Shown here piece by piece: positions 1 to 16,403 of a stretch of DNA of 64,000 bases. Under the pieces are notes generated by a model. The model had not been told where the DNA came from. It ran no database searches and saw only the letters and a list, made by a program, of their open reading frames with translations. A program made the position numbers and the translations under genes. Each line of letters begins with the position of its first letter. The stretch's first letter is position 1. Origin of the DNA: Rotaria socialis (Eukaryota > Rotifera > Eurotatoria > Philodinida > Philodinidae); NCBI GenBank assembly GCA_905331475.1, contig CAJNYU010003777.1:1-64000 (forward strand), in the 5' to 3' direction.

Positions 1-2756
1 TGAAAGATGACACTTCAAAAATGCTTTATCGGTTTTTTGTACCAATGAGAGAATGCGTACACGCACATATACGATTAAAGTGACGAAAGAGAAAAAAATA
101 CCTGATTATCTGGAGTGGGGACTGTTGTGATATCTAGGATTACCATACCTACACCCGATACTTATGGAAGTTTTGGTAATTTTCGTTTTCGGAAGTTAAA
201 GCATACCTGACTATTTGAGAAGCGGTTCATGATAGTATAGTGTCAGCAGCCAGTAAAATAAGCAACTGAAAATAGATAAGGATGTGGTTGTGTATTTTGT
301 CAAAGGTTGAGAGTCATTTGGGAACCCACAGAGTTGGTGAAGTCTTATTAGCAAAGCAGATTTTGTTAGACGCAACTCTTCAGATACAATTTACAGACAT
401 GCTTTCAATACGGAGTAGTCTACGAATCCTGAAGCAGAGATATAATATCTACCGATTTAAATGATTTCACGAAATATTTCATTTACTGCAAAAGAAGGTT
501 CGTAAATCAATTTTGACAAAAGAAAAAGAGTCAATCAGTACTGTTTTCTAACGTTTTTTCAAACTGATAACGAGCGATAATTGTAGACATATTACATCAA
601 TAGAAAGCTGGCCAACTACCGCACTCATTATTTTCTTTATTCCTCTCGAAAAATTGTTTCCTTTACAGGCTTTGTATTTCATTATGAACCACAGTGATGC
701 TTAGGCAGTTTTTTCTGGCTTTCATTTCCACTCTTATAGGTAAATTTATTTTTTCCCACTCCTGCCTTCTTGATAGCTCAGAAAAATGCTTTCCTTCCTG
801 TTTCTAGCTTTCCAACAACATTAAAAGAATATGCACTACATTTGAAACTTTCGCAAGTGGGAAAAACTGATTCAATTGGTTCCACACTATTCTCATATGA
901 TTCCGATATTATAGAATCAGTTAACTATCTCCTTCTCCTATACTGATGTTGACCTGACAATAAAAGAAATCCAAAATCAGATTCGTGTTCAGCTTTAAAC
1001 ACTAACTCAAGTCTAAAGAAAAACAATTGATTTCAGTGCATTGAATTCACTGAGGCTCTGCAGTGACTCCGCCTGATTCTGTTGATTTTATAACAACAGA
1101 ATCAGTTTTTTCCAACTCAAAGTTTTGTTTCTTCTTATATCAACATACGATCAGGACATAGTACAAACAGAAGTAGATGAAAACAAAGTCAGTTTCTCAA
1201 CGTTTCTAATCAATGACAATAGATAAAAGTGAAGTATCTGTTTTGCATGAATATTTTTTCGTTATCCATTCGCTTACGAAAGCAAAAACACTGATACTTC
1301 ACGTATGTGATGCAACACAATAGTTTTGCTGCATCTATTTCTACGTTCAAAGCACGGAGAAAGAAACTGATTCCGGAATTTCAAAAAATCTCGTCTACTG
1401 AAGTCAGTTTCTTCCGTGCTGTGTAAAATTCTCTGTCAAACACAGATGGAAGAGTAGACCAAAGCTGGAAATACTCGAATATCATGTTGCGTAGACTATA
1501 TCTTCTTTGTGACAGCCATACAATATTTGACCATAAGACGTGTCTTGCACAATAAAAACAACTTCATTGAAAAACTGATTCAATAATTAAGCATATTAAA
1601 ACTGTTATTTAGCATTTTGTAAAGTTCCATGGATGTTTGTTTGTTACTGTTGGAAGGATCAGATGATTAATAAATTTCATAAAAATAGTTTGAATGAATG
1701 TGATAAACTGTGTAAGAATTTCAATAAAATAGCATTCATCGCACAGAACAATAAATAACTTTAAAATATTTCATTGCAGTGAAAATATAAAAGAAACTAA
1801 AATATGCATAAGGTCTAAGTGTGATGAAACCGACATATATTTTTATTGTGCTTCAATTCCTTGAGTAAAAATCGTAAGTTTACTATTATTTGATTCAAGT
1901 AGATTTTAATTAATTCCCGTTAGTTTATGTATGAAACCGTTTGAACCAATATGAAATTTTAATTCATCATTCGATAAGTATTGATTTATTGTTAATCCAT
2001 TAAACTCGAGAACTCCATGAAAATGTATGAAACGATTTATATTAATTACTATAGAATAGTTTATTATTCGAATCGTAGAGTAGGTGATCAATCAATGATG
2101 AAATTTTTAGTTCTGTTCAAAATTCTCTTTTTACATTTTTACTTTTAAAGCTGAACACTATTGTTTCCTTCAAGTGTGAGAACGATAAAAAAGGATCTTA
2201 GAAAAATTTCTTCATCATTCAGATTCAAGACTCATAGAATTCCTCCACTCTTTTCCCTTTCGGATGTAAAATGAAAACTAAGGAAGCGGCTCTTTAGTTT
2301 CCTTGAAACCGCACAGCAGACACTTGCATCACTGCTACTGCAAATTCATGTTCGTTCTTTTGTCCAATAGTAATCATGATGTCAGAGACCTCGTGAGCGC
2401 ACACTCACTCACATGATGTGTTGTATACGCGTACAGAATAGCAGCAGTCACATGCCTGCTTTGTCATCGTTCTTTTCGTTCTTTTTCTTTCTCTCTTTTT
2501 TTCTGCACGTCGTGGCTATCAACGACAGCTGTCAAAATGTAGCTATTCGCTGAGCAAAGAGCGAGATCCAGAATTTTCTCTTTCTCGTTCTCTTCTTCTT
2601 CTATCGTCGATTGTTCGAGAGAACAAGAATGTACGTGGGTATATATTCTATTCTATCGCTTCTGTCGTCGTCATCATCACTATTCCTTTATATAACAGAG
2701 TGCGTATTCGAGAATAACTCATAGCTTGTTTGACTTCACTGTAGCTTTCCTACCGG
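1..2756. other. intergenic region, no gene recognised
   Basis: No reading frame here resembles a known protein; the longest open stretches are about 60 codons. The first 1.6 kb contains several short inverted repeats and a recurring AACTGATTC/GAATCAGTT word. The last 350 bp before the next gene are pyrimidine-rich and contain a plausible 5' UTR exon ending at a donor (CCGG|GTAAAT at 2757). Confidence 0.6.
1073..1105. repeat. short perfect hairpin (12-bp stem)
   Basis: CTGATTCTGTTG at 1073-1084 pairs with CAACAGAATCAG at 1094-1105 across a 9-nt loop. It is one of several hairpins in the first 1.6 kb; another imperfect one pairs 1351-1370 with 1404-1420. No coding or RNA-gene context is visible. 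Confidence 0.7.
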
Positions 2757-2871
2757 GTAAATTGAAGAATTTCTTTTTAATTTTTATGAAGAATAGAAAA
2801 TATGAATTTGTTTTAAAATTTTCTATTATAGATTTTTGTTATTACCTTATTTTTTATTCAAAACTCTGTTT

Positions 2872-3267
2872 ATGGCTGTCAACAATAACGGTTTAAATGC
2901 ACCACCAAAACAAATGAGCGATTCATGGATTCTCGTCGATGATCAAGATGAATCCGAATTCGTGGTGATTGAAAATGAACATGATAAACAACAGAAAGAA
3001 CCGACGCCAAAATCTTCACCTCAATCGAAACGACCATTAGAATCGAACAATAAAACAAACATATCTCAACCTCTCGGAAGTGCTACTAATAATAAACAAC
3101 ATAATAAAAAACGCAAATGGAAGGTGCTCTATTCATTACCATCTACAGGAGTTCAAGGAAATGTTAATGCAGCAACACTTGATACTTATGTTATGGATCA
3201 ATATGAACAATTATTCGACAAGCGTGATTTGTTTAGCTCACAACAACGTATTATTACAGTCAAGTGA
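2872..3267 (+). CDS. small hypothetical protein, 131 aa
   Basis: Single coding exon starting MAVNNNGLNAPP, with the stop at 3265-3267. I chose the ATG at 2872 because the upstream in-frame codons have no ATG and a good acceptor (TTATAG at 2831) suggests a 5' UTR intron at 2757-2831. The protein is hydrophilic: an acidic N-terminal third (SWILVDDQDESEFVVIE), a Lys/Ser/Pro/Asn-rich low-complexity middle, a basic KKRKWK patch usable as a nuclear signal, and a more ordered C-terminus with YVMDQYEQLFDKRD. No signal peptide or membrane segment is visible. I do not recognise the family. A TTA microsatellite and AT-rich 3' UTR-like sequence follow. It may be a lineage-specific nuclear or cytosolic protein; the coding call rests on length, codon pattern and splice context only. 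Confidence 0.55.
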   Translation: MAVNNNGLNAPPKQMSDSWILVDDQDESEFVVIENEHDKQQKEPTPKSSPQSKRPLESNNKTNISQPLGSATNNKQHNKKRKWKVLYSLPSTGVQGNVNAATLDTYVMDQYEQLFDKRDLFSSQQRIITVK

Positions 3268-3364
3268 TCTCAATTCTTTGTATTTTCCTCATCAACGTCA
3301 ACGCTAGATTAGATCATTTAAACCCGATTTTTTTTTATCTAATCTAGTACTGTATAATATCTCT

Positions 3365-3387
3365 ATTATTATTATTATTATTATTAT
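3365..3387. repeat. TTA trinucleotide microsatellite
   Basis: About eight consecutive ATT/TTA units lie just after the small gene, probably in its 3' UTR. Confidence 0.85.
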
Positions 3388-4108
3388 GTTTTCCTTTCTC
3401 ATTTTCTGTAAGCGTGTATTTATTTTCTTTCGTATCTTGTATCTCATTTCCTTTTTTTCTCTCCTCTTTGTTTTTCGAGACGATTATACACAGATACAAG
3501 AGCAAAAAAACTATCGAGCAGAATATGTCATGTGCTTTTCTTGTACGCTATTATTTATGACTTTTGTTTGAATTTATTTCGAGAGATTAGATTTTATGTT
3601 TATATATGTACACTTATTTAAACTTTATATATACATGTATTTCTAACACGCCAACTGTCATTGTGTCTAGTTTTGATGTATTCGAAACAAAAAAACAAAA
3701 AAAAGATATTAATGTACAAAAACATGAAAAAAAAATAAAAGCAATCTAGAAAATAGTATTTAAATATAGATAATGGAAGTAAGCAGAAATCAAGAAAAAC
3801 AGGAATCTATCATATCCAATTATTAACGCCTCTGCAGTCTATCTGCGTGGTGTCGAACAAGGAAGACTTTTTTTGATAAGAATAATTTCATCAAAAATTT
3901 TCTTCTACTCTAACAAGCTTGCCTGTTCCCGAGAGATTAAAAAAGAATGATAGTATAAGATTCATATTGCAACGAAATAAATAAAGCGACTGAACGAGAG
4001 AATTTTTTGACACGATGCTACTCGTTTAAATGAGATTATTTTACGATTTCACGGGCAAGATTTGTTATCGAACAAGTGTTGAGCCAAAAATATACGAAGC
4101 GATATCGT
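3388..4108. other. 3' UTR and intergenic sequence
   Basis: AT-rich sequence with poly-A stretches and an AATAAA-type signal near 3735. No coding region is recognised before the tRNA. Confidence 0.5.
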
Positions 4109-4180
4109 GGCCTGATGGTCTAGTGGTATGATTCTCGCTTTGGGTGCGAGAGGTTCCGGGTTCGATCCCCGGTCAGGCCC
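4109..4180 (+). tRNA. tRNA-Pro (anticodon UGG)
   Basis: Complete 72-nt cloverleaf. Acceptor arm GGCCTGA pairs with TCAGGCC and is followed by discriminator C. The D-arm has GGTCTAGTGGTA (A and B box region). The anticodon stem TCTCGC/GCGAGA encloses the loop TTTGGGT, giving anticodon TGG. The T-arm is CCGGG-TTCGATC-CCCGG. No intron. A run of eight T residues follows five bases after the end, as expected for RNA polymerase III termination. Confidence 0.97.
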
Positions 4181-4185
4181 TGATC

Positions 4186-4193
4186 TTTTTTTT
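4186..4193 (+). terminator. RNA polymerase III T-run terminator
   Basis: Eight consecutive T bases start six bases after the last tRNA base, the usual Pol III stop for tRNA genes. Confidence 0.9.
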
Positions 4194-4861
4194 ATACTTT
4201 CAATGACACGAAGAATATTCATGTATGACGAAATTGACTACGTTGAATGATCTTTTGTCATTCGTAATTTCTTCTTTTTTTTGGTACATAAATTAATTAT
4301 ATCAGAGAAAATTTTACTAAACAAGTAAACGACCTCAAATTTTCCAGATTCAATAACAAACATATAGAAATATTTTATGAATTTACTGAAAAATGTTTAT
4401 TTCGAATAAAAATATTCTTGGAATATATGTATCATTATGAGAATGAAGTAAATGAATTTATGTTATTTTTTTTGTCTTCGATTTTAATGTTACACTCCGG
4501 GTTGTCAATTGGCAGTTTATTTTATTTTAATTTCATATTGTGAATTTAGAAAAAGAAAAACTACTATTTTAGGTTAACTTTTGTTCATTTTAATCAAACT
4601 TTCTTTAATGATAAATAAGAATGACCAACATGTGTTAACGAATAACTTTACTCTATTGGCCACAATAGACTAGCCAATAGGAAATGTTTTGCTTCCATTT
4701 GTTTATTATATTGCACTATGATGAATGATGGCAAGTCGTCAGATTGTCAGAACAAATACACAGTGATTCATTTATTGACTTAATTCACGTTTTTTTTTCG
4801 ATTCAACAGCCAAATTCTCGTACGAGTTAATTTTTATTTTATGAGATGATCAACTGATGAG
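4194..4861. other. intergenic, VPS34 upstream region
   Basis: AT-rich spacer with no recognised gene; it should hold the VPS34 promoter. A CCAAT-like ATTGGC/GCCAAT pair lies at about 4657-4678 (TTGGCCACAATAGACTAGCC). Confidence 0.4.
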
Positions 4862-8666
<3,805 letters not shown>

Positions 8667-8858
8667 TGGGAGTTTAATTGTATTTACGAAATAATAATTT
8701 GTTTTTGGTGTATATATTGAGAATAAACCATTGTACGAATTCGTTTTTATTGATTATATTTTTTGTTTTCGTTTACAAGTTATTCTCATTAAACATAAGC
8801 CAGATATAAAAAAGATTGTTTTTCCGTGTTGATTATCTGTTTGATTGATTATTTTCAG

Positions 8859-10330
8859 ATGCCGGCCGTAGTTATAGAACGACCAAGTTTACCGACTGAA
8901 ATGCGGGATGCATTAAAAAGGCATATTTTACGTGAACGACAAAGAAAAAAAGAAGAAGCTGACGCAAACGAAGCCGATAAACAAAGAAGACGTGAAGAAA
9001 AGGTGTTTGATTATTATTTTTAACTGCGATCGGAATGAACATTAGTTCACTACCAACCTCGTACAGATCTCCTAGTGATCTTTTTGTTAAGATGATGTGA
9101 ATTACAGCGAGAGATAAACTATTTCGGGTTTTCTTCTTCTACACTGAAAGCTATTAGTCAACGTTTTTTTGTTAACGTTGAAAACTGTAGATCTCGCACA
9201 GCTGTCACTTCATATTTATAAAAAGATTCGTTTTTCTTTTATCTAAACCTATCCTACTTTTCAAGGCCAGGTCGATTAGTATGAAAAACTCTACAGCTAC
9301 ACAGTCATTCAAACTGCATGCGTAATTTAAAATATAATTTTGATTTTTAGGCAAAAGCACTATCGTCTTCAAAAGTTCAATTAGAAGATAATGCCAAAGA
9401 TATTCTTAAATTAGAACGAACTATACTTGATTTACAACAACAAAAGTGTGAACAGTATAATTTACTGAAACGTGCATTAACAGAGGAAGACCGTCGAAAA
9501 CATTCTCAACAAACATTGACGAAAGAACCATCATGGACAAGTCTTTATTCACCAAGTACACAAATAGAAAACATTTATTTCTTAGATGAATAAATTGTTT
9601 TCGTTTCTAGATCTTCAAATGGCGCAATATGCTCATCATCAACAACACTATTTATCAGCACAACCATCTCATCGTCTACTAGCTTACAAACCACCACCGC
9701 AACCACCTTCACAACCTCAACAGCAATCATTCATTCCAACAACAAGTGCAACAAATGTTTCTTCGAAACGATCACGTAGTCCATCATCATCATCACATAT
9801 GTTCTCATCACCATCGAGCAAATCATCACGCTCATCACATGTTCCACAAATGCATTCAAGTAAAAATAATCTTCTTTCGTAGGAAACAAAAATAATTGAG
9901 TTATTTTCGTTTGTCTTTCTAGGACCAACAAGTCCCGGATCAAGATATCCTCCCGCTTCATCACAAGTCACTCGTAATGGAGCTCCAGGATCCGCTGTTG
10001 GCTATCAGTCACCACAAACTCAATCAGCATTCTCTGCATATCTCAATTATATGACTCCATCAGCAGCTGCATCTGCTTCATATGCCAATCAGATGCCGCG
10101 TGTACGCGGACCATCACAAATGTCAAGTAATAGAACTTCTAGCAAGACTGTTTTCACAATAAAAGATTTCTTTTTTTAATATAGACTATTTAAATCCATT
10201 ATCATTTTTGCCTCAACCAATTGTCGATCCAAATCAACAACAGGCAAATGTTTATTCTCATCATCAAATGTTAATGTCATCGAAAAATGGTTCAATTATG
10301 AATGGATATCCATTACAACCTCAACAGTAG
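8859..10330 (+). CDS. GPS2: G protein pathway suppressor 2 homologue
   Basis: Nuclear subunit of the NCoR/SMRT-HDAC3-TBL1 corepressor complex in animals. Five exons: 8859-9002, 9351-9555, 9611-9859, 9923-10126, 10185-10330; 948 nt, giving 315 aa (human 327). The start MPAVVIERPSLPTEMRDALKRHI matches the GPS2 N-terminus (MPALLERP.. then ALHRHI). It is followed by the charged coiled-coil (RERQRKKEEADANEADKQRRREEK, then ILKLERTILDLQQQK and ALTEEDRRK) that contacts NCoR and TBL1. After that comes a long Gln/Pro/Ser/Tyr-rich tail, as in the family, with a Ser-rich nuclear-signal-like patch SSKRSRSPSSSS. Exons 2-5 all use the same phase (one base carried over), which supports the model. It lies 192 bp downstream of VPS34 on the same strand. 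An AG acceptor sits directly before the ATG, so a 5' UTR intron is likely. Confidence 0.88.
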
Positions 10331-10494
10331 TTTTGCATAATTAACTAAAATTTTTGTTCTGCTTTGTTTGACGTTAGTTTTCTTCGTTTTCGGTTCACAT
10401 TTTTAAATTCACTAAATATTTGAATATATGTATTGTGTAGAATTCTTTCAGATTTTATTCATTCAGAAAAAAATAAGTCAGCCACAAAACGAGA

Positions 10495-12371
10495 ATGACT
10501 CATCATCTAGTGTTGTCAAAGACAAAATCCGTTGGTGATGCAGATTCCGATCAAGATGAACTTCGACAACGTTTATCAACTCGAGCAAAAGTAAGTTCTA
10601 GTAGCTAGACTCTTATCATTGAATAATATTGACAAATCGTTGATATTTTGTAGTCAAAGCGAGTTGATTCGATTCAAGAAATTTTATATTCCTAAGAAAT
10701 GATAACCGAATTTCTGCTGTCCTGTGATCAATTAAAGTGTTTAGTCTATGCTCAATTTTCCTACCTCAAATATTAGCTTCAGAATACAATAAATGCTAAT
10801 CGGCAGTTTCTCATAATTCCATTTTATAGTTATATATCTAAGTAAATATATTTATTACTCCTTGTGTGCCGTTTATCTCGCTTATTCATAATTCAAATTT
10901 TTTATTCTAACATCACTTGATATGAACAAGCTAATCCGATATTTGTTTAAATTCACTATTTTTAAATTTTGTTGTATTTAGAGTTTATCTCAAAATGATA
11001 TCACTGAAAATTTTCCCAATGACGAAAAGCACGATTTAATCGATGCAGTTCTCGAAGTTCCAACAAAATGCGTTGAACAAGCAAAAGAAGTTGGCAAATT
11101 CGTTGTCGATTATCTTGTTGATCATAGCCATCTTCCATATTGGCTTATTGACAATGAATTTTTACTCTCCGGCCATCGCCCACCAATGCCAAGTGTTAAA
11201 CAATGTTTTGCATCCATATTTCGTTTACATACAGAAACCGTTAACATATGGACGCATCTAGTGGGCACATTTATTTTCGTTGGAATGGCCATCTATTTTC
11301 TCACGCAGCCAGCGAGCGAAGTCCATATAGAGAAGAAACTAATTTTTGGTGCATTTTTTCTTGCTGCCATTTTATGTTTACTTTGTTCAACATTGTATCA
11401 TATATTTTATTGTCATTCACCTAAAATTTCAAAGTTTTTTGGAAAGTAAGATATTTCGAAGTATTCTATGATTTTTATTTTTATATTCGATTTGTTAGAC
11501 TTGATTATTGTGGAATAGCAATATTAATCATTGGTTCAGTTGTTCCATTACTTTATTATCAATTCTATTGTGAATTTGGAACAAAAATTGCGTATTTATC
11601 ATTAATTGGTTTATTAGGCGTAACATGTATAGTTATTTCACTATGGGATAGATTTGCTTCATCAGATTATCGGGTTTATCGCGTTTGTATGTATATTGCT
11701 AGAAGAAGAAAAAAATGATTTTGATCATTGAATTGTTTTTCTTTTGTAGTACTATTCATTACACTTGGAATATTTGGTATTATTCCAACTTGTCATTATG
11801 TATGTCGACATGGTTTTGAATATGCTTTTACTGGTATGAGGATTTTTGTATTATTTTTTAGCTGCGTGCATAAAACGTAAAAACACCAGCTGAACCTTTA
11901 AATACTCAGAAAAAAAGAAATCTCTGTGAGATACGGATTCGTTGTGTTTATTAGAATTCAATAATTAGATTTTATTTTTGTTTTAGCTGGTGCTACTCAA
12001 TATTTACTATTAGTTGCTGCACTTTATATTATTGGCGCAGGTCTCTATGCTGGTAAGCACTTTTCTTCTGCTACTTTCGAAGACTAATAATCATTGGTTT
12101 TAATAGCTCGAATACCGGAACGATTGGCTCCTGGTCTTTTTGATATTTGGGTACGTTGAAAATTGAAATTCGTGTCTTGTAAATTCTATTTTGGTGTTGT
12201 TTCGTTTAGTTTCAAAGTCATCAACTTTTTCATGTATTTGTTGTTGCTGCAGCTTGTGTTCATTACTATGGGATCTGCGTTTTATCACATAATCAAACCA
12301 GCTATTTTGGTGATTGTCGAACATATATTTTAAGTTCAAGTACCGGTTCATTGGCTTCTCTGATCAATTGA
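10495..12371 (+). CDS. adiponectin receptor-like PAQR seven-TM protein
   Basis: Progestin/AdipoQ receptor family member, closest to the AdipoR branch: a membrane zinc ceramidase-like receptor with intracellular N-terminus. Seven exons: 10495-10590, 10982-11445, 11499-11686, 11750-11833, 11987-12052, 12107-12150, 12210-12371; 1104 nt, giving 367 aa. Cytosolic entry motif LPYWLIDNEFLLSGHRPPMPS and HTETVNIWTH precede the first membrane helix. The three zinc-binding histidines are present: one in STLYHIFYCHS, and two in WFQSHQLFH. LDYCGIAILI and ITGAGLYAARIPER-like IIGAGLYAARIPER also match. The C-terminus continues about 30 residues past the last helix. A small alternative exon at 10654-10694, with acceptor TTTTGTAG, would terminate early, so I skipped it. 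The gap to GPS2 is 164 bp. Bdelloid and human AdipoR length is comparable (375 aa), so the gene looks complete. Confidence 0.92.
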
Positions 12372-12881
12372 TTTATGAAAATGAGTGATAGAAAATCAAC
12401 TTGTTTCATATTTTAGTGTTTTATTTCCATAGGAAATGTTGTTTGTGCACGTATAAACACTTTGCTACTTTTATTATGCGATAGAAATGTTAAAAATAAC
12501 TTCTCCAATAAAATTCGGATTAGTTGCAGAACGGAATCAATTTAGAAAAAAAAAATATATATATATATATATAATTTATGATTATCTCATTTAAATATTG
12601 GAATAGGCTTTGATTTACAATTTTTTTCTTTTTTTGGGAAATAAATATTTGAAATGTAATCCATGGAGAACATTTGACTTTTTTTTGTAATCCTTCTATG
12701 CATTTTGCTTTTCGTCAAGATTACGGAACGGATCATGACTTATTTTGTTCTGGTTACTTTTGTTTCGTATAATGTGGATGATTCATAAACAGAGAAGTTA
12801 TAAAAAAAACTTTGGGGAAATACCCAGTAGCACAATATATAAATATATACATGCATATTATCTTATATTGCAACTGTTTAC
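12372..12881. other. intergenic, Argonaute upstream region with (AT)n
   Basis: Contains AATAAA at 12507-12512 (likely PAQR polyadenylation signal), an AT dinucleotide run at about 12555-12573 and, from about 12829, sequence that is also found upstream of the truncated Argonaute copy near 46.1 kb. Confidence 0.6.
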
Positions 12882-15800
12882 ATGTCAGTACCACAACAGC
12901 CAAAAGGTCGGGGACGTCCTAGACGACAGGTTCCAGAAATTAGGTCTTTATTAGATGACAGTTCATCACCAACAATACGAGAAGCAACACTGACTACGGA
13001 CAATGTGCTGATGCTTAGTGCATCGGCTAATAAGCGTGGCCGAGGTCGTGGCACTCATTTAAGACAACAGTTCAAAGCACCTGATCCGCTCTGGAAAGTA
13101 TCAGAGTTAACCAGCGAACAATTTCATTCTAAGGCTCGTCCATCACAACCTGATGAACCAAACAATATTAGCGACGAAATAAAAGTTTTGGTAAACTATT
13201 TTCCAATTCTCGATTTTCCACGAAATGGTCTTGTTTATCAATATGATATTCAAATAAACAATAAAAAGGGTTCAGAACATACCCTTTACCGCCAACGGTA
13301 ATTAGTTACATTCGTGGTTCGCTTAATTTTTATGATGATTCTTCTTTACTACTAGTGCGTTGTATCAATGTTGGCTGAGTCAATATTGTCACCGATATCG
13401 ACAAATTGATAAATCTAAAATTGTTTTTGATAATCGAAAAATTATCTTTACACTTGACCAACAGCTACCAAACATTGACGAGACGGTAAGTGACATGAAG
13501 TTCGTTTTTTCAATCTCATAATTAATCATTTTATTCTCGTGTATTTTCTTCCAGGGGATCACTGAAAAAATAAGGGCATTGAATAAAGTTAATCGTCTTG
13601 AAGAATATGAAGTTTGCATTAAACGAGTAGGTGATCCGATTGATTTTAGTTTGTTAAATTCTCTGAAAACATTTCACCAAATGGAAAACAACTCCAATAT
13701 CAATTATAATGATGTAAAAAAGATTAAACAGATTTTCTCAATTGTATTGCATGAGAACTGTTCATCCCTGGCTACTTATATTTATAATCGGTCATTTTTT
13801 ACACAACTCCCTTTGGAAAATGAACACGGCTATTGGGATCTAGGTTTCGGTAAAGCTTCATGGCGAGGTTTCTATTCGTGTCTTGTCCTTGCTAATGGTA
13901 CTCATCAGCTGCTCATGAATCTTGATGGTAATCATGAATGAGAGATTAATTTCTTTGAAGATAATTTTAATATGTTACTTGTTGTTGTTTACTTTCAGTG
14001 AGTCATGCTGTATTTCAAAAAGAACAATCTTTTCTTGATTTTCTCTGTGATGTTATGGTTCATAGTCCACTTGGTAAGAGGCATTACCCACAATGGCAAA
14101 AGGTTAATAAAGCCAAGCTAGAAGATGTCTTGAACTTTCTAAATCAAAATATTAGTCGTAGTGATTACTCTGGTGAAATTGAATTTTTATTGCAAAATTG
14201 CCAACGTAAGTATTTCTGATTTCTATTTGAAAAGTCAACAAATTATATCGTTCAAATTAAGACTTAAATGTACGTTCACACGTGGCTGATAAGACAATTG
14301 CATATAAAATAGTTGGCTTAGCTGAAGCAGCATCAAACCAAACATTCTTATGGAGAAGACCTCATGAGAAGGAGCGCCTTATTACAGTCGAAAATTACTA
14401 TAAAGAACACTATGGGATTCCATTGAAGTTTGTATCAAAAACACCGTCCCATTTGATATTTTAGATTTGTCTTCTTTTTCTGTTAAATAGCTATCCAACA
14501 TTGCCTACGTTGAAAATGCAAAATGAATCGTGCGTACCAATGGAATTTGTTGATGTCAAACCAGTTAAAGTCAAAAAAATAACCGACGAACAAAGAGCAC
14601 TTCTCTGTTTAAAATCATCTATGAATCCGCCTCAATATGTTCAAACGATTAAAGCAATCCGTCAGAATCCAGAACAACAATGCTTTGACCAAGATCCATT
14701 CATAAGGGCATGGAATTTGAATGTTGACGTGAAGATGCTTGAAATAAAAGCGCGCATTTTACCTGCACCAGAAATTGTTTATAATAAAAATTTTCGCGTT
14801 TGTGGTGGACAGCAGCGGTCACCAGGTGTTTGGACTAATACGAAAACCGAATTTCTTCGCCCAACTAACTTTCCTCCCGTATGGGCTTTCATCAATCTAT
14901 CATCATCGATGAGTGAAAATTCTTGTAGAAAATTCTTTGAAGAATTGAGTAAAGTAGCGTGTGACCGAGGTATTGATTGCACTTCACCTGTTATATATGA
15001 AGAATTTTATCCTCAATCCAATTTTGATTCCTTTACTCAAATTATTGCTGAACTGAAAGATATGATGGAAAAAAATAATGAATGCAAATTTTTCATAGTC
15101 ATCCTACCAGTGGATAACAATATCCGAAATCGAATTTATGGTGATTTAAAAAAACTGGTAAGATTACTTAAAATAAATGCAATTCGAATGTTTGTACTAT
15201 ATTGTTAATTTAGTGTGAATTACAATATGGCTTTGGCATTGTAACTCAAATGATCAAATTGAAAGAAACAGAACGTGCAGATAAATGGAGTTATTCAAGA
15301 TTGAATAGTATTTTGCTAAAAATCAATACTAAACTCGATGGTACAAATTCTATTCTTTCTGTTCCGTAAGTTATGCTTATTTTTTATGCCTCATTAACTT
15401 ACTGTAGAGAAATATTTTCAGTGATGTGATTGGTCAATTTTTCTCACGTGGTCATCAATATATGTATGTTGGCGTCGATCTTAGTCATGGAGCACCTGGT
15501 TCAGGTAGAAAATGCTCCACTGTAGCCGTTGTAGCATCAGCGGACGATATACCTAATCGATATTTCAAAGAAATCTATGTACAAGAACGATCAGCTGAGG
15601 CAAGAGGAGAAAGCCGTGAATGTGTTGTAGATATGAAAAAGATTATGAAATCCCTTATTCGTCAGTACAAAGAACAGCGTGGTTACCCGCCAAAAGCTAT
15701 TGTTATCTATCGGGATGGCATTGCAGATAGTGAATTTGACAGTGTGTTCGAGTATGAACTTATGGCGACAAGAGAAGCTTGTGTTGAATTAGCATCGATC

Positions 15801-16403
15801 TATCGACCTTATCTTACTTACATAATTGTGAATAAGAGACATCATACAAGATTTTTCCCAGGAGATCTCAATGGGAATGTGAAGGCTGGCACAGTTGTTG
15901 ATTCACATGAAGTTATTAATCCAACAACTTATAATTTCTTTCTGAATAGCCATCATTCAGATAAAGTAACGAAGTTTTTTTTTTAAAATTTATTCGACAA
16001 TCATTTTAAATTTATATTTAGGGAACAAGTCGTCCAACGCATTATCATGTTTTGTATGATGATAATAAACTCAAATCTGAGCAAGTTCAAATGTTAACTT
16101 ATGCGTTATGTTACACAAGTGCTCGTTGTACGCGTTCAATATCTATGCCAGCACCTGTAAAATATGCTGATTTGTTAGCATTTCGTGCTAATTTCTATAT
16201 CGACATGAATGATCCTTTCAATACGTAAGTGATATTGTCATACTTTTGGTACTTTTGCATTGGTTTACATTTTATTTAGAGAGGCATCTGCTACAGAAGC
16301 ATCGAGTCCAGTAAATGAAGCTGTAAATATCTATAATAAGATAAAAAGTAAACGTATCGAGCTAAGTTCAAAATTGGCACTTGATTGTCCGTTATTTTTA
16401 TGA
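12882..16403 (+). CDS. Argonaute (AGO-clade) protein with complete slicer tetrad
   Basis: Small-RNA-guided effector with N, PAZ, MID and PIWI domains. Ten exons: 12882-13297, 13356-13485, 13555-13927, 13999-14205, 14262-14427, 14491-15157, 15214-15365, 15422-15965, 16022-16224, 16280-16403; 2982 nt, giving 993 aa. The N-terminus is Arg/Gly-rich ([17 protein letters not shown]), as in Argonautes carrying RG dimethylation sites. Domain marks: [16 protein letters not shown] (N), MNLDVSHAVF (linker), [16 protein letters not shown] and [18 protein letters not shown] (PAZ end), [10 protein letters not shown] region (MID), then PIWI. Catalytic residues by alignment to human AGO2: Asp723 (GVDLSHG), Glu763 (RSAEARGE), Asp802 (IYRDGIAD), His892 (RPTHYHV). 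[31 protein letters not shown] also match AGO rather than PIWI. About seven extra residues sit after the glutamate finger. Bdelloids are known to have expanded Argonaute families; a broken copy lies at 46.1 kb. Confidence 0.95.

Noticed and set aside
10654-10694. Possible extra exon in the PAQR gene after a TTTTGTAG acceptor
   Set aside because: It introduces a stop codon (TAA) after 13 codons; skipping it joins exon 1 to the conserved region in phase. It may be an unproductive isoform.
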